Both the position numbers and the translations under genes were made by a program. A model generated the notes under the pieces. The model was not told the DNA's origin. It did no database searches and saw nothing but the letters and a program-made list of their open reading frames with translations. Below, piece by piece: positions 18,632-27,927 of a stretch of DNA of 64,000 nt. How positions within the stretch are numbered: the stretch's first letter is position 1; the number at the start of each line of letters is the position of its first letter. The stretch comes from Polyangiaceae bacterium (GTDB lineage: Bacteria > Myxococcota_A > Polyangia > Polyangiales > Polyangiaceae): NCBI GenBank assembly GCA_016933275.1, contig JAFGBI010000201.1:1-64000 (forward strand), in the 5' to 3' direction.

Positions 18632-18887
18632 GCCCGCCATGCCCTCGCGACCGACCGTCCGGTTTGGGCCCTGACTCCACCCGATGGCAGGAGCCGATGG
18701 CCTTTGGGAACGAGGAGCGAGGCGGCCGTCGCGTCCGCCTCGCAGGTCCGATCCAGGGCTTCCGAGGCGGCCCTGGCCAGGGTCGGAAGCAAGAGAAATT
18801 CGACTGATGTGTCAACTGGGTGGGCGAGCACACCCACGCAGCGGTAGGCTGCGCGCGCTCAAGCTGGGCCCCCTTCGGAGAACGGAC

Positions 18888-21800
18888 ATGGCGACCGCGA
18901 AAGCTGCCGCACCGAAATCATCGCGAAGTGACAGTCAGTCGGCGGCGGTCCCTGCTGCCAACGCGCGCGCGCTCGCCACCCTGACGGGACTGGAAAACAC
19001 CCTGGCCGAATCCGGCGACCAACTCGCTCCCGACCAACGAGCGCTCCTCCACCGGGAGCGCGGACACCACCTCGAACAGCTCGGCCGTCTCGCCGAAGCG
19101 CGCGCGGCGTACGAGGCCGCCCTCGCGTGCAGGGACGACGACATCGTCGCGGTGATGCGCCTCCGCCGCCTCGTCACCGCGCTCGGTGACCATGAGCTCG
19201 CGGTCGATCTCCATGCCCGGGAGGCCGCGCTCTCCGAGGACGCAGCCCGCAAGGCGGAGCTCCTCCACGCGCAGGGACGCCTGCTGCAACGGCTCGGGCG
19301 CCACGAGGCAGCCACGGCTCTGTTCGAGCAGGCAGCGAGGCTCGCCCCGGAAGACGCGCGAGTCCTCGATTCCCGGTGGCTCGCTCACCTGGGCGGAGGA
19401 TCGCCCGCTGCCCTCGATGCGGCCTGCCGAGCTCGCCTCGAGATCGCCGCTGACGACGCCGACCTGCGACCGGTGCTACTCGTCGCGCGCGCCGAGGCGC
19501 TCACCGTTCTCCACCGACCTGAAGAGGCCAGCGAAGCCTACGCGGCGGCCCTCGCCATCGATCCCGAGGCACCGGGAGCGCTCCCTGCCCTCGACGCGTT
19601 GCTCACGCAGGCCAAGCGCTGGAAGGAGCTCGCGGAGGTGCTGGAGCGGGAGCTCGCGCAGGCAGCGGACGCGGACAGCCAGGGCGCGATGATGATCCGG
19701 CTCGCTCGGCTCCTCCGCGACCACCTCGAACGACCCGAGGAGGCGATGGAGCTGATGCACGGCGCGACGGTGGTGCTGGCTGGACAGCTCGGCCCCCTCG
19801 AAGAGCTCCACGACCTCGCCCTGACCGGGGACAACCCCGAGCGCCTCATCGCGGCCTTGCAGGGCCTGGCCGCAGCCACGGAGTCCGGGCCCGACCGCGC
19901 CGAGCTCTGGTTCCGAGCAGGCTGTCTCCGCGAACGACTGGAAGACGACGACGGGGCCCTCGCTTGCCACGCGCAGGCCCTGTACGCCCGCGCCGATCAC
20001 CATCCGGCGCGGCGGGCGCTCGAGGGACTGCTCGAACGTCAACAGGATTGGCCCCGCCTGGTCCACACCCTGGAGGCCGCCGTCGCGGAGGCAGAGGGGT
20101 CCGTCCGCCTCGGCGCGTACCTGCGCGCCGCGGAGGTGTGCGAGCGGCGCCTTCGTGACCCCGAGCGGGCGCTGGCCTTTCACCAGCGCATCCTCGAGAG
20201 CCGTCCCGAGTTCGAGCCTTCGGTCCAGGCTGTACTCCGTCTCCTCCAGCAGCTCGGCCGCTTCCCCGAGCTCGCCGACGCCTACGCATCCGCCGCCGAC
20301 GTCGCCGCTACGGGCTCGGACCGCGCCACGTATCTCTTGCGCCGCGCCGAAATCCAGGAGCTCCTCCTGGGTGCGCCCGAGGCCGCGATCGCGACCTACC
20401 AGGACCTCATCCAGGCGGACGTGAAGCACCAGTCGGCCTCGCACGGTCTCGGCCGAATCGCGGCCATCAACCAGGATTACGAGATGCTCGCGCACGCGCT
20501 CAAGTTCGAGCTCCGCGGGCGACGGGGGATGCGAGCAGCGGATATCCTCCACCAGCTGGGCGAGGTGATGGAGCGTGAGCTCGACCAGGCTGACGCCGCG
20601 GTCGAGCACTACCAGCGCGCGCTCGAGGCCGCGCCAGACCATCCCCTGGCGCCCGCGAGCCTCGAGGCGTTGCTCATTCGGCTCGGTCGCCCTGCGAAGC
20701 TCGTCGAGCTCTACCGCGCGGAGCTCGAGAGCTGCGAGGACGCCACGCGACGCGGCGAGCTGGCATGGCGGATCGGCCGCGCCGAGGCGGAGAAGGGTGA
20801 CGTCGAGGCGGCGATCGAGATCCTCGCGCCGGCAGCTCGCGAAGGCATACCCACCGCGCGCCGCGAGCTCGACCGTCTCTTGACCCTCGAGCATCGGTGG
20901 AGCGATCTCGCGCGATCGCTCGAGCGGCAGGTCGATCGGAGCGACCCGGGGCACGAGCGGGTTCGGGCGCTCACCCGCCTGGGCGCGCTCCGCGAGCATG
21001 AGCTCGGGGACCCCGCGGGAGCGGTCGAGGCCTACGAGCAAGCGCTCGACGTCGAGCCCGCCAACGCGGAGGCGCGAGCTGGGCTCGAGCGGACCCTGCT
21101 CGTGACTCGGGCGTGGCCGCGCGCCATCGACGCGCTCGCCACCGACGCCGCCCAGTGCGCGGGCCCGCCCGCCGCGCTCGCCTACTACCGGATGGGGGTC
21201 ATCCACCGCGATTTCCTCGCCGATCCGGCCGGAGCCCTCGCCGCCTTCGAGGCGGCAGTCGCTCAGGTACCGACGTACATGGGCGCGCTCGTCGCGCTAG
21301 TCCCGCTGTACGAGCGCGAGAGCCGCCTCGAGGACCTCGCTCGCGTGCTCTCCCAGCTCGGCCGTGAGATCAGCGATGAAACTAGCCGCAACGCCGTGAT
21401 GTTCCACCTCACGGAGACCGCTGAACGAGCCAAGTTCGGCGCCCCGGGGCAGATCGTCCAGGCCTTCCGGAAGCTGGCCGAGGCACCGACGGGAAGGCTG
21501 GGAGCCCTGCTCCAGCTCGAGCGCATTTCATACCGCGACGACCCCGATCTCTATGCCGAAGTGGCCGCACAGATCACGGAGGACTGCGCGGATCCCGCCC
21601 TCGCGGCGAGCTACCTGACGGAGCTCGGTGACCTGGCCGAGCACGACGAGCCCGGCACCGCAGTCGATCGCTATCGCGCCGCGCTCGAGAAGGACCCGAA
21701 ATGCCTGAGCGCCGTGGACGGCCTCGCGCGGATCGCGCTCCGCGACCACGACGCGAAGGAGCTCGAGCAGGCGGCCCGCCAGCACACCGCCTTCGGAGCC

Positions 21801-24794
21801 ACTGCGCGGGCCGTCGAGCTGTGGCTGGCGGCGGCCGAGGAACACTCGGCCGACGACCGGCCAGCGTTGGCTGGCGTCGCCCTCTGGCGCGCGATCTGCG
21901 CCGCACCGACCCACCCCGATGCGGGGGCTCGGCTCGCCGAGATCCTGCGGCGCGACGAGATCACCGAGGTGCTCCGCGCGATCGACGAGATCCCGGACGC
22001 GACGACGCCGCCCGAAGAGCGGAGAGCGCAGTGGCTCACGGTGGCGACAGCGCTCGGTGACGACGTTCCCCGCGCGATCACGGTCCTGGAGCGCGCCATG
22101 GCGAGCGGCCCCCCGAGCTTGGATCTGCAGATCGGCCTCGCCGGACTCTATGATCGCCACGGAGACGCCCAGCGCGCTGCCGAGCTGCTCTCGAACGTGG
22201 TTCGGGACGCTCCGCCGGGTCCCGAACGAGGTCGCGCCTCGCTCGCCTGGGCCAAGCTCGCTCGGGGGCCGCTCGACGACCCGACGCGCGCGCAGGAGTT
22301 GCTCGAGGATGTCATCGCCGAAGCAACGAGCGACCTCGCCGACGTGGAGAAGGCCCTCACCGAGCTGGTGGAGCTTCGCACCGAGACGGGGCAGATCGAT
22401 GACGCGATCGCCGCCGCCTCCTCCCTCTCTCGGCGTGCGCGAGCGCTGCCCACCCGGATCGCAGCCCTCCAGAACGTCGTCGATCTGGAGCTCGGTCGCG
22501 ACGGATACGCAGAGGCGGCCGCGGCCTGTGCAACGATCGTCGCCCTCGAAGGGCCGCGCTCCGCGGCCGCAGCGACCATCCGTGACCTCGTCGCTGGTGA
22601 CGACCAGCTCCAGCGCTCCGGCTACGCTGCGCTGGCGCGTGCGCTCGAGACGTATGCGCAGAACGAGCCCAAGGCGCCCGATGCGGGGATCGCCTACGCG
22701 GTCGCGGCCGAGTGCCTCGCCGAGGTGCTCGGCGATCCCCCCGGCGCCCGCGCCGTCCTCGAGCGGGCCGCGGCCGCGCGCCCGGCCGATGTGAGGATCG
22801 CGGTGGCTCTCGGCCGGCAACTCGAGCGAAACGGTGCCCACACCGAGGCCCTGGAGCGCTACCGGATCGTGCTCGCGACAGCACCGCGATTGGTTGGCGC
22901 GTGGCGGGGATTGGCTCGGGTCTTCGCGGCAATCGATCCCCCGCGTCCGCCTTCCGTCGCGCTGTCCTGCTTGGTGAGCGCGGGTGGTGCGTCACCGGCG
23001 GAATCCAAATGGTGCGCGGAGCGATCGCGGCGCGCCCTCCGCGACAATCCGCCGCCGGTCGAGCGCTGGGCCGCGCTCGCCACCGCCGCCCCCGACCCCG
23101 CGTTCGCCGCCATGGACTCGCTCCACCAGGCCATCGCGGACCACCTGGGACGAATCTTCGTGGCCCGCCTCCGTGAGATGGGGCTCGAATCGAACGATCG
23201 CTTGGGACACCGCGCCGAACACCCGATCCGCACCCTGGCGGACCGCGTGGCACGCACGCTCGGGGTCGGCGAGTATCACCTCTATCTGGCCAAGGACGAC
23301 GAGGCGCAGGTGCGGGTGGCATTCGCGCACCCGACGAGCATCGTGCTCCCCGGGGATTTCCCGCGGCTCACGGAAGGGGCACAGCGCTGCCTGCTGGCCA
23401 AGGTGATGGTGCCGATCGCCCTCGGCAGGCTGGCCCTCCTCCAGGTGGACGCGGCGGGGGCGCGTGAGCTCATCGCGGCCGCGAAGCGAGCCGCGGAAAC
23501 CAGCGACGAGCTCTCCTTCGCGAACGAGGATCGGATTGCCCGACTGTTGCGCCGCTTCGTCCCCGAAGCGGACCTCCCCAAGCTCGGCGCGGCTGCCCGC
23601 GCGGCCGCCGAAATCGACGACGCCAAGCTCGGCGAATGGGCCGACGACACTCACGCCAGCGCGACGCAGGTCGCGCTCATCCTCTCGGACGACATCGCCG
23701 CCGCCCTGCCGGTCCTCGCTCGGTTCCCAGCTGGCCAACGTGGTGGCACGGACGACGCGCTCCGTAGCTTCTACGCGTCCGAACGAGCCTTCGAGTTGCG
23801 CGCCCTTTTCCTTGAACCCGGAGCTCGCGAGACGCCGCCCCCCGAGGAGCCCGACACGGACCTCGAGGACCGCTCGGAGCCAGCTGCCGCCGCGATCGCC
23901 GCTCCAGAGGATCTCGACGCCGTCCTCGGCCCGACCGACGCCGCTGCCGGGAACGACCTGCCGCCGCCCGAGACCGCACCGCCGACGCCGCCCGCGCCCC
24001 CGCCCAGCCCCACCTCCCCGAGCGCGCCGCCGCCACCCCCCGGTCGCGACCTGCGTCCGAGCGCACCTCCCCCGCCGCCAGGAGGGGCGTTGCGCCCGAG
24101 CGCACCTCCCCCACCTCCCGGCTCCCCGAGCACGCGCCCGAGCGCGCCTCCCCCACCTGGCGCAGCCGGACGCCCGAGCGTGCCTCCCCCACCTCCTGGC
24201 GGGAACCTCAAGCCGACCGCTCCTCCTCCGCCTCCTCCCGGTGGTAGCCTCCGTCCGAGCGTGCCTCCGCCGCCTCCGCGCGGCCTCCGCTCGAGCGAAC
24301 CGGAGCTCGATCGTCCGTCAGCGACGCCCCCGGCTCGTCCACCTGCACCGTCGCAGAGCATCCGCCCGAGTGGAGCGCCCCCACCGCCTCCGCCTCGAGG
24401 ATACCGCGCGAGCGAGCCCGACCGCGATCGCCCATCGGACCCACCCCTCGCTCCATCGCAACCTCCCCCGGACTTGCCGCCCGCGGTGTCAGCGATGGTC
24501 GAACCGGCCCTGTCATCGCCACCCGCACCGCCGCCAGGCCTGGCCCCGGTGATCGCCAGGCCACCGGCGCCTTCGCAGCAACCGCCCGCGCCGGCAGCGC
24601 CACTCGCCACGCCCCCGTCGCCGCCGCCACCAGCCCCCCGGACCTCCGCGCCGCCACCACCCTCGGCGAAGAAGGCGCCACCACCGCCGCCACCCGGCGG
24701 CCGCCCGAAGACGCGCGCCGACGCGGCGCTGGCGGAGCTCCTCGCGAGCGACAGCGGCCTCGCGGGGACCCCCAAGGGCACGTCAAAGCCCTAG
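18888..24794 (+). CDS. Giant TPR protein with proline-rich C-terminal tail (1968 aa)
   Basis: The ATG at 18888, with GGAG eight bases before it, is preferred over upstream in-frame codons. Residues from about 30 to 1400 are helix-turn-helix repeats of TPR type (for example GRLAEARAAYEAALACRDDD, PEEASEAYAAALAIDPEAP, AAVEHYQRALEAAPDHPLA), with dense Ala/Glu/Arg and no signal peptide. Around 1440-1640 is a globular region (HPIRTLADRVARTLGVGEYH, then LLAKVMVPIALGRLALLQVD) that I recall as a C-terminal companion of TPR proteins in Deltaproteobacteria. Residues from about 1680 onward are proline-rich, with repeated units like RPSAPPPPPG ending in a short charged helix (KTRADAALAELLAS). Such tails bind partner proteins. 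Likely a cytoplasmic scaffold; the precise role is unknown. Confidence 0.88.
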   Translation: MATAKAAAPKSSRSDSQSAAVPAANARALATLTGLENTLAESGDQLAPDQRALLHRERGHHLEQLGRLAEARAAYEAALACRDDDIVAVMRLRRLVTALGDHELAVDLHAREAALSEDAARKAELLHAQGRLLQRLGRHEAATALFEQAARLAPEDARVLDSRWLAHLGGGSPAALDAACRARLEIAADDADLRPVLLVARAEALTVLHRPEEASEAYAAALAIDPEAPGALPALDALLTQAKRWKELAEVLERELAQAADADSQGAMMIRLARLLRDHLERPEEAMELMHGATVVLAGQLGPLEELHDLALTGDNPERLIAALQGLAAATESGPDRAELWFRAGCLRERLEDDDGALACHAQALYARADHHPARRALEGLLERQQDWPRLVHTLEAAVAEAEGSVRLGAYLRAAEVCERRLRDPERALAFHQRILESRPEFEPSVQAVLRLLQQLGRFPELADAYASAADVAATGSDRATYLLRRAEIQELLLGAPEAAIATYQDLIQADVKHQSASHGLGRIAAINQDYEMLAHALKFELRGRRGMRAADILHQLGEVMERELDQADAAVEHYQRALEAAPDHPLAPASLEALLIRLGRPAKLVELYRAELESCEDATRRGELAWRIGRAEAEKGDVEAAIEILAPAAREGIPTARRELDRLLTLEHRWSDLARSLERQVDRSDPGHERVRALTRLGALREHELGDPAGAVEAYEQALDVEPANAEARAGLERTLLVTRAWPRAIDALATDAAQCAGPPAALAYYRMGVIHRDFLADPAGALAAFEAAVAQVPTYMGALVALVPLYERESRLEDLARVLSQLGREISDETSRNAVMFHLTETAERAKFGAPGQIVQAFRKLAEAPTGRLGALLQLERISYRDDPDLYAEVAAQITEDCADPALAASYLTELGDLAEHDEPGTAVDRYRAALEKDPKCLSAVDGLARIALRDHDAKELEQAARQHTAFGATARAVELWLAAAEEHSADDRPALAGVALWRAICAAPTHPDAGARLAEILRRDEITEVLRAIDEIPDATTPPEERRAQWLTVATALGDDVPRAITVLERAMASGPPSLDLQIGLAGLYDRHGDAQRAAELLSNVVRDAPPGPERGRASLAWAKLARGPLDDPTRAQELLEDVIAEATSDLADVEKALTELVELRTETGQIDDAIAAASSLSRRARALPTRIAALQNVVDLELGRDGYAEAAAACATIVALEGPRSAAAATIRDLVAGDDQLQRSGYAALARALETYAQNEPKAPDAGIAYAVAAECLAEVLGDPPGARAVLERAAAARPADVRIAVALGRQLERNGAHTEALERYRIVLATAPRLVGAWRGLARVFAAIDPPRPPSVALSCLVSAGGASPAESKWCAERSRRALRDNPPPVERWAALATAAPDPAFAAMDSLHQAIADHLGRIFVARLREMGLESNDRLGHRAEHPIRTLADRVARTLGVGEYHLYLAKDDEAQVRVAFAHPTSIVLPGDFPRLTEGAQRCLLAKVMVPIALGRLALLQVDAAGARELIAAAKRAAETSDELSFANEDRIARLLRRFVPEADLPKLGAAARAAAEIDDAKLGEWADDTHASATQVALILSDDIAAALPVLARFPAGQRGGTDDALRSFYASERAFELRALFLEPGARETPPPEEPDTDLEDRSEPAAAAIAAPEDLDAVLGPTDAAAGNDLPPPETAPPTPPAPPPSPTSPSAPPPPPGRDLRPSAPPPPPGGALRPSAPPPPPGSPSTRPSAPPPPGAAGRPSVPPPPPGGNLKPTAPPPPPPGGSLRPSVPPPPPRGLRSSEPELDRPSATPPARPPAPSQSIRPSGAPPPPPPRGYRASEPDRDRPSDPPLAPSQPPPDLPPAVSAMVEPALSSPPAPPPGLAPVIARPPAPSQQPPAPAAPLATPPSPPPPAPRTSAPPPPSAKKAPPPPPPGGRPKTRADAALAELLASDSGLAGTPKGTSKP

Positions 24795-25432
24795 CTCCGA
24801 ACCGCACCGATGCCGGCGAGGCTGCGAAACAGGCCGCCGAATCCGGCGCAACGCTCACGGGATGCCGAACCACCAGGTGAGGAGGTTCCAGATGCAAGCG
24901 CCGATGAGCGCGATGACACCGTCACCAATCGGGCACCCATCAGGCAACCGCAATCCACGGGTGGCCAGCAGAATACGCGACTGGCACGGCCCCACCGAAG
25001 CCGAGGCCCCGTCGCGGTTTCGGCGCCCACCGCGGGCCCAAGCGCCCTTCGACCTCCGACGCCGACGCGGACGGCCCCCCTCGAGCTCGACCGTCCACCA
25101 CTGGCCTCCCTCACCCGCCGAGCCGAGCGACCACCGACGGCCGGCCCCCGGTGCCTCGTCTCGTCGGCGCCGGAATGACCGGTGGGCACGTCGGCGAGCG
25201 TGGTGATCCGCCCACCGACGAGCAGGACCGAGCGCGGGTCTGGACGCGGGCCCGAGCCACCGGCCCGGCCCCAGTCCCGGCGTCCCGGATTGGCGAGCGC
25301 CACCGTGCCGTAGAAAAAGTGGCGGGATCGGCGGCATCACCGCCAGGCTGGCCCAAAACGGGAGGATCCGGCTAACATGCGCCACCGCGTGCCGGCGACG
25401 GCGCTGCACGCAGACGAGGAAGAGAGGTAGCG
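24795..25432. other. 638-base intergenic region, mostly degenerate
   Basis: Apart from the PiT transporter remnant at 24853-24930, no frame on either strand is convincing; open frames are Arg/Gly/Pro-rich. The last 60 bases carry the upstream region and the ribosome site GAGGAAGAGAGG of the Cys-repeat lipoprotein gene. No repeat copy was found. Confidence 0.5.
24853..24930 (-). pseudogene. Remnant of a PiT-family phosphate transporter
   Basis: On the minus strand, about 23 codons ending at the TGA at 24862-24860 read VIALIGACIWNLLTWWFGIP, the stretch that precedes SSSSHAL in inorganic phosphate transporters of the PiT family. A stop follows exactly where the serine run should begin, and the upstream codons are unrelated. 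This looks like a decayed fragment of a deleted transporter gene. The match is short, so the identification is tentative. Confidence 0.45.
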
Positions 25433-26260
25433 ATGAAGACTCGGCAGCGATTCGGGGCGTTCGGCGCGGTAACCTTCCTTCTGCTCGGGCTCGGTGGATG
25501 CGACCCGAACTCAGCGTGCAAGGAATCACCAGAATGCAAGGGCGAAGGCAAGTGCACGGCCTCCGAGGGCGGCGTCTGCTACGCGGCCAAGAACGAGGAT
25601 TGCAAGGAGAGCAAGGGCTGCAAGGTGGAAGGTCGGTGCACGGCCAAAGACAAGGCCTGTGTCGTGGGCGGACCGGAGGACTGCAAGGCCGCCGAAGCTT
25701 GCACCAAGTTCGGGATGTGTGACGCAGACCAGGGCGTCTGCGCCAACCTCGCCAAGGCGTTCCACGGAGCGTGCGGCAAGGAGTGCAAGGCAGACGGCCT
25801 GTGTGTGCAGAAGGACGGGAAATGTACGGCGCTGTCTGAGTTCCACTGCCGCGGCACCACCGAGGACAAGGCCGAGGCGGAGAGCCCCTGTCGCAAGGAG
25901 GGCCGGTGCACGGCCAAGGACGGTGCCTGCATCGCTGGTGCGAACGCCGAATGCGAGAAGTCGGTGCTCTGCAAGAAAGAGGGACGCTGCGTGGCGGAGG
26001 CCGGGAAATGCGTGGCCACCGAGGCCCTCTGCAAGGAGGGCACGATCTGCGCGAGCGACGGGAAGTGCGGGGTGAAAGACGGGGGCTGCTCCGCGGAGAG
26101 CACGGCGGACTGCAAGAAGTCTGCCCGCTGCAAGCTCGAGGGGCTCTGCACCGCGAAGGACGGCGCCTGTATCGCCGCCACGAGCGCCGACTGCGGGCAG
26201 GCGACGGTGTGCGCGAAGGACCGGCGCTGCACGGCGAAGGACGCCGTCTGCGTGAAATGA
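25433..26260 (+). CDS. Cysteine-repeat lipoprotein
   Basis: 275 residues with a lipoprotein signal peptide (MKTRQRFGAFGAVTFLLLGLGGC). The mature part is nine or so units of roughly 24 residues built on the pattern DCKxSxxCKxEGxCTAKDGxC, such as DCKKSARCKLEGLCTAKDGA and ECEKSVLCKKEGRCVAE. Four cysteines per unit suggest serial disulfides and a rod-like surface protein. Similar Cys-Lys repeat lipoproteins are common in Myxococcota genomes; no function is assigned. A strong GAGGAAGAGAGG precedes the start. A hairpin (26289-26327) follows the gene. Confidence 0.85.
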   Translation: MKTRQRFGAFGAVTFLLLGLGGCDPNSACKESPECKGEGKCTASEGGVCYAAKNEDCKESKGCKVEGRCTAKDKACVVGGPEDCKAAEACTKFGMCDADQGVCANLAKAFHGACGKECKADGLCVQKDGKCTALSEFHCRGTTEDKAEAESPCRKEGRCTAKDGACIAGANAECEKSVLCKKEGRCVAEAGKCVATEALCKEGTICASDGKCGVKDGGCSAESTADCKKSARCKLEGLCTAKDGACIAATSADCGQATVCAKDRRCTAKDAVCVK

Positions 26261-26288
26261 CCAGCCACCATTCGCAGAGTCTGGGCCC

Positions 26289-26327
26289 CCGATGACCGAA
26301 TGAGGCGTGGCTCCATTCGTTGATCGG
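26289..26327 (+). terminator. Imperfect hairpin after the Cys-repeat lipoprotein
   Basis: CCGATGACCGAATGAG (26289-26304) pairs with CTCCATTCGTTGATCGG (26311-26327): about 14 pairs, two mismatches, one bulge and a six-base loop. It lies 29 bases after the lipoprotein stop and before the next gene on the same strand. Confidence 0.45.
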
Positions 26328-26368
26328 CGGGCGACGGTTGGCGGCGCGCCTCGGCCGCTGTGGCATTC

Positions 26369-27337
26369 ATGACGGCTCACCCTCGCATCGTCGTCGTCGG
26401 GACCGGCGCGGTCGGCGGCTACTACGGCGCGCTCCTGGCCCGGGCGGGGCGCGAGGTGTGCTTCCTCGCCAGGAGCGACCACGCCGAGCTCGCTCGGAGC
26501 GGACTCCGCGTGGACTCGGTGAACGGCGATTTCGTGCTCGCGACGCTGTCGGCGCACCACGCTGCCGAGACGGTAGCCCCCTGCGAGATCGCGATCGTCG
26601 CCCTGAAGACCACGTCGAACGCGGCGCTACCGAGCATCCTGCCACGGGTGCTCGCGCCGGGCGGCTCGGTCATCCTCCTCCAGAACGGCCTCGGCGAGGA
26701 GGAGAAGGTGGCCGAGCTGCCGGGTGTGGGCAGCGTGATGGCGGGGCTCGCGTTCGTGTGCGTCTCCAAGGTCGGCCCCGGCCACATCCGGCATTTCGAC
26801 TACGGCGCCGTCCGCCTCGCCGAGTACACCCGGCGCGGCGCGGCCGGGATCACCCCCGCCCTCGCGGCGGTCGGCGCCGAGCTCGAGGCCGCGGGTGTCC
26901 CCGTAACGCTCGAGCCCGACTGGCTCGCGGCGCGGTGGCGCAAGCTCGTCTGGAACCTCCCCTACAATGGGCTCTCCGTGGTGCTCCGCGCCGACACGGG
27001 TGCGCTCATGGCATCGCCCCCCGCCCGCGCGCTCATCGCGGCGATGATGCGGGAAGTCGCTGCTGCGAGCGCGGCCGAGCACCGCGCGATCCCCGACGCC
27101 TTCATCGAGCAGATGCTCACGATGACCGATGCGATGCGCCCCTACCTCCCGAGCATGCGCCTCGATTTCGACGCCGGGCGCGAGCTCGAGCTCGCAGCGA
27201 TGTACGCGGTGCCCGTGCGCCGAGCGCGAGCCGCCGGAGCCCCCATGCCCCGAGTGGAGGCGCTGCTCGCCGAGCTCGAATTCCTGGTGGCTGCACGAGA
27301 CGAGGTCCGCCGGAGCAGTAATCAGGTTGATTGCTGA
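26369..27337 (+). CDS. 2-dehydropantoate 2-reductase-like protein
   Basis: The ATG at 26369 gives MTAHPRIVVVGTGAVGGYYG, with the NADP-binding glycine motif GTGAVGG, followed by ALKTTSN and LLQNGLGEEEK, and in the C-terminal helical domain WRKLVWNLPYNGLSVVLRAD with the catalytic-type lysine and asparagine. PanE reduces ketopantoate to pantoate in coenzyme A synthesis; paralogues reduce other 2-keto acids, so the substrate is not certain. The last eight residues (SSNQVDC and neighbours) and the stop codon come from the left end of a CTAG repeat copy (27312-27470), so the native C-terminus has been replaced by a few residues. Confidence 0.88.
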   Translation: MTAHPRIVVVGTGAVGGYYGALLARAGREVCFLARSDHAELARSGLRVDSVNGDFVLATLSAHHAAETVAPCEIAIVALKTTSNAALPSILPRVLAPGGSVILLQNGLGEEEKVAELPGVGSVMAGLAFVCVSKVGPGHIRHFDYGAVRLAEYTRRGAAGITPALAAVGAELEAAGVPVTLEPDWLAARWRKLVWNLPYNGLSVVLRADTGALMASPPARALIAAMMREVAAASAAEHRAIPDAFIEQMLTMTDAMRPYLPSMRLDFDAGRELELAAMYAVPVRRARAAGAPMPRVEALLAELEFLVAARDEVRRSSNQVDC

Positions 27338-27470
27338 GTCATATCAACAACCTAGAGCACCGAACCCACAGCAGACCTCTCCAGAGGCAGCGCGGGAAAC
27401 GCGTCCTCCCCTCGCACGGACGCATTTCCAGCGCTGCCGTTGCTGTCAGCAACCTGATCGGTGCTCTGGG
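27312..27470 (+). repeat. CTAG-bounded palindromic repeat, copy C
   Basis: Full-length copy: a module 1 hairpin (AGTAATCAGGTTGATTGCT), an intact internal junction CTAG at 27352-27355, then module 2 with the long inner palindrome, ending TCGGTGCTCTGG. The outer CTAG sites have decayed (CCGG and CTGG). It overlaps the last codons of the ketopantoate reductase gene and supplies its stop. Confidence 0.88.
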
Positions 27471-27927
27471 GTCGATACCAGTGGCGCGTCGGAGGTGCGC
27501 TCGGGCCATGCGGACTCGCTCCTTCCCCCCGCTGGTCCTTTCTGCCCTCCGGAGCTACCGCTCGGAGGACCGAGCCAAGGACGAAGCTCTTCGAGAGCGC
27601 TCACCGTCGAGCGGGGCATCGCGACACCGGCATCTCCCCCGTTGCCCGGCGATCCGCTCGCCCGGCTTCGCTGGCGCCGCGCGAGCATGCGACGGCCGCA
27701 CCTGCCCAACCGCGCTTCACCCGCGCCTTCCTGCTGCTCCTCGCGACCCGGACCGCGTACGGGCTCGTCGCGAGCGCCGCCGGCTACCCGGCGACGCTCG
27801 TCGTCGAGAGCGTGATCCCGTTCGCCGGCGCGTCCCTGCTCCTGCCGGCGGTCCGCGCCGAAGACCGCGCTCGGCGTGCCGCTTCCTGGTGCAAGCCGGC
27901 CCCGCGCCCGCTACGCTCCGACCTCGA
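27471..27927 (+). other. Intergenic region with a possible membrane-protein fragment
   Basis: Between repeat copy C and the aminopeptidase gene no complete gene is seen. In one plus-strand frame about 27712-27946 reads FTRAFLLLLATRTAYGLVA, then VVESVIPFAGASLLLPAVR, plausibly the tail of a deleted membrane protein. It has no start or family match. The rest is Arg/Ser-rich and non-coding in appearance. Confidence 0.4.

Noticed and set aside
23771-24781. Gly-rich antisense frame of 336 codons
   Set aside because: It is the reverse reading of the proline-rich tail of the giant TPR protein (CCN codons read as GGN).
24855-26366. 503-codon minus-strand frame over the Cys-repeat lipoprotein
   Set aside because: It is antisense to a well-supported lipoprotein gene; only its last codons (PiT-like) have a recognisable pattern and were listed as a remnant.
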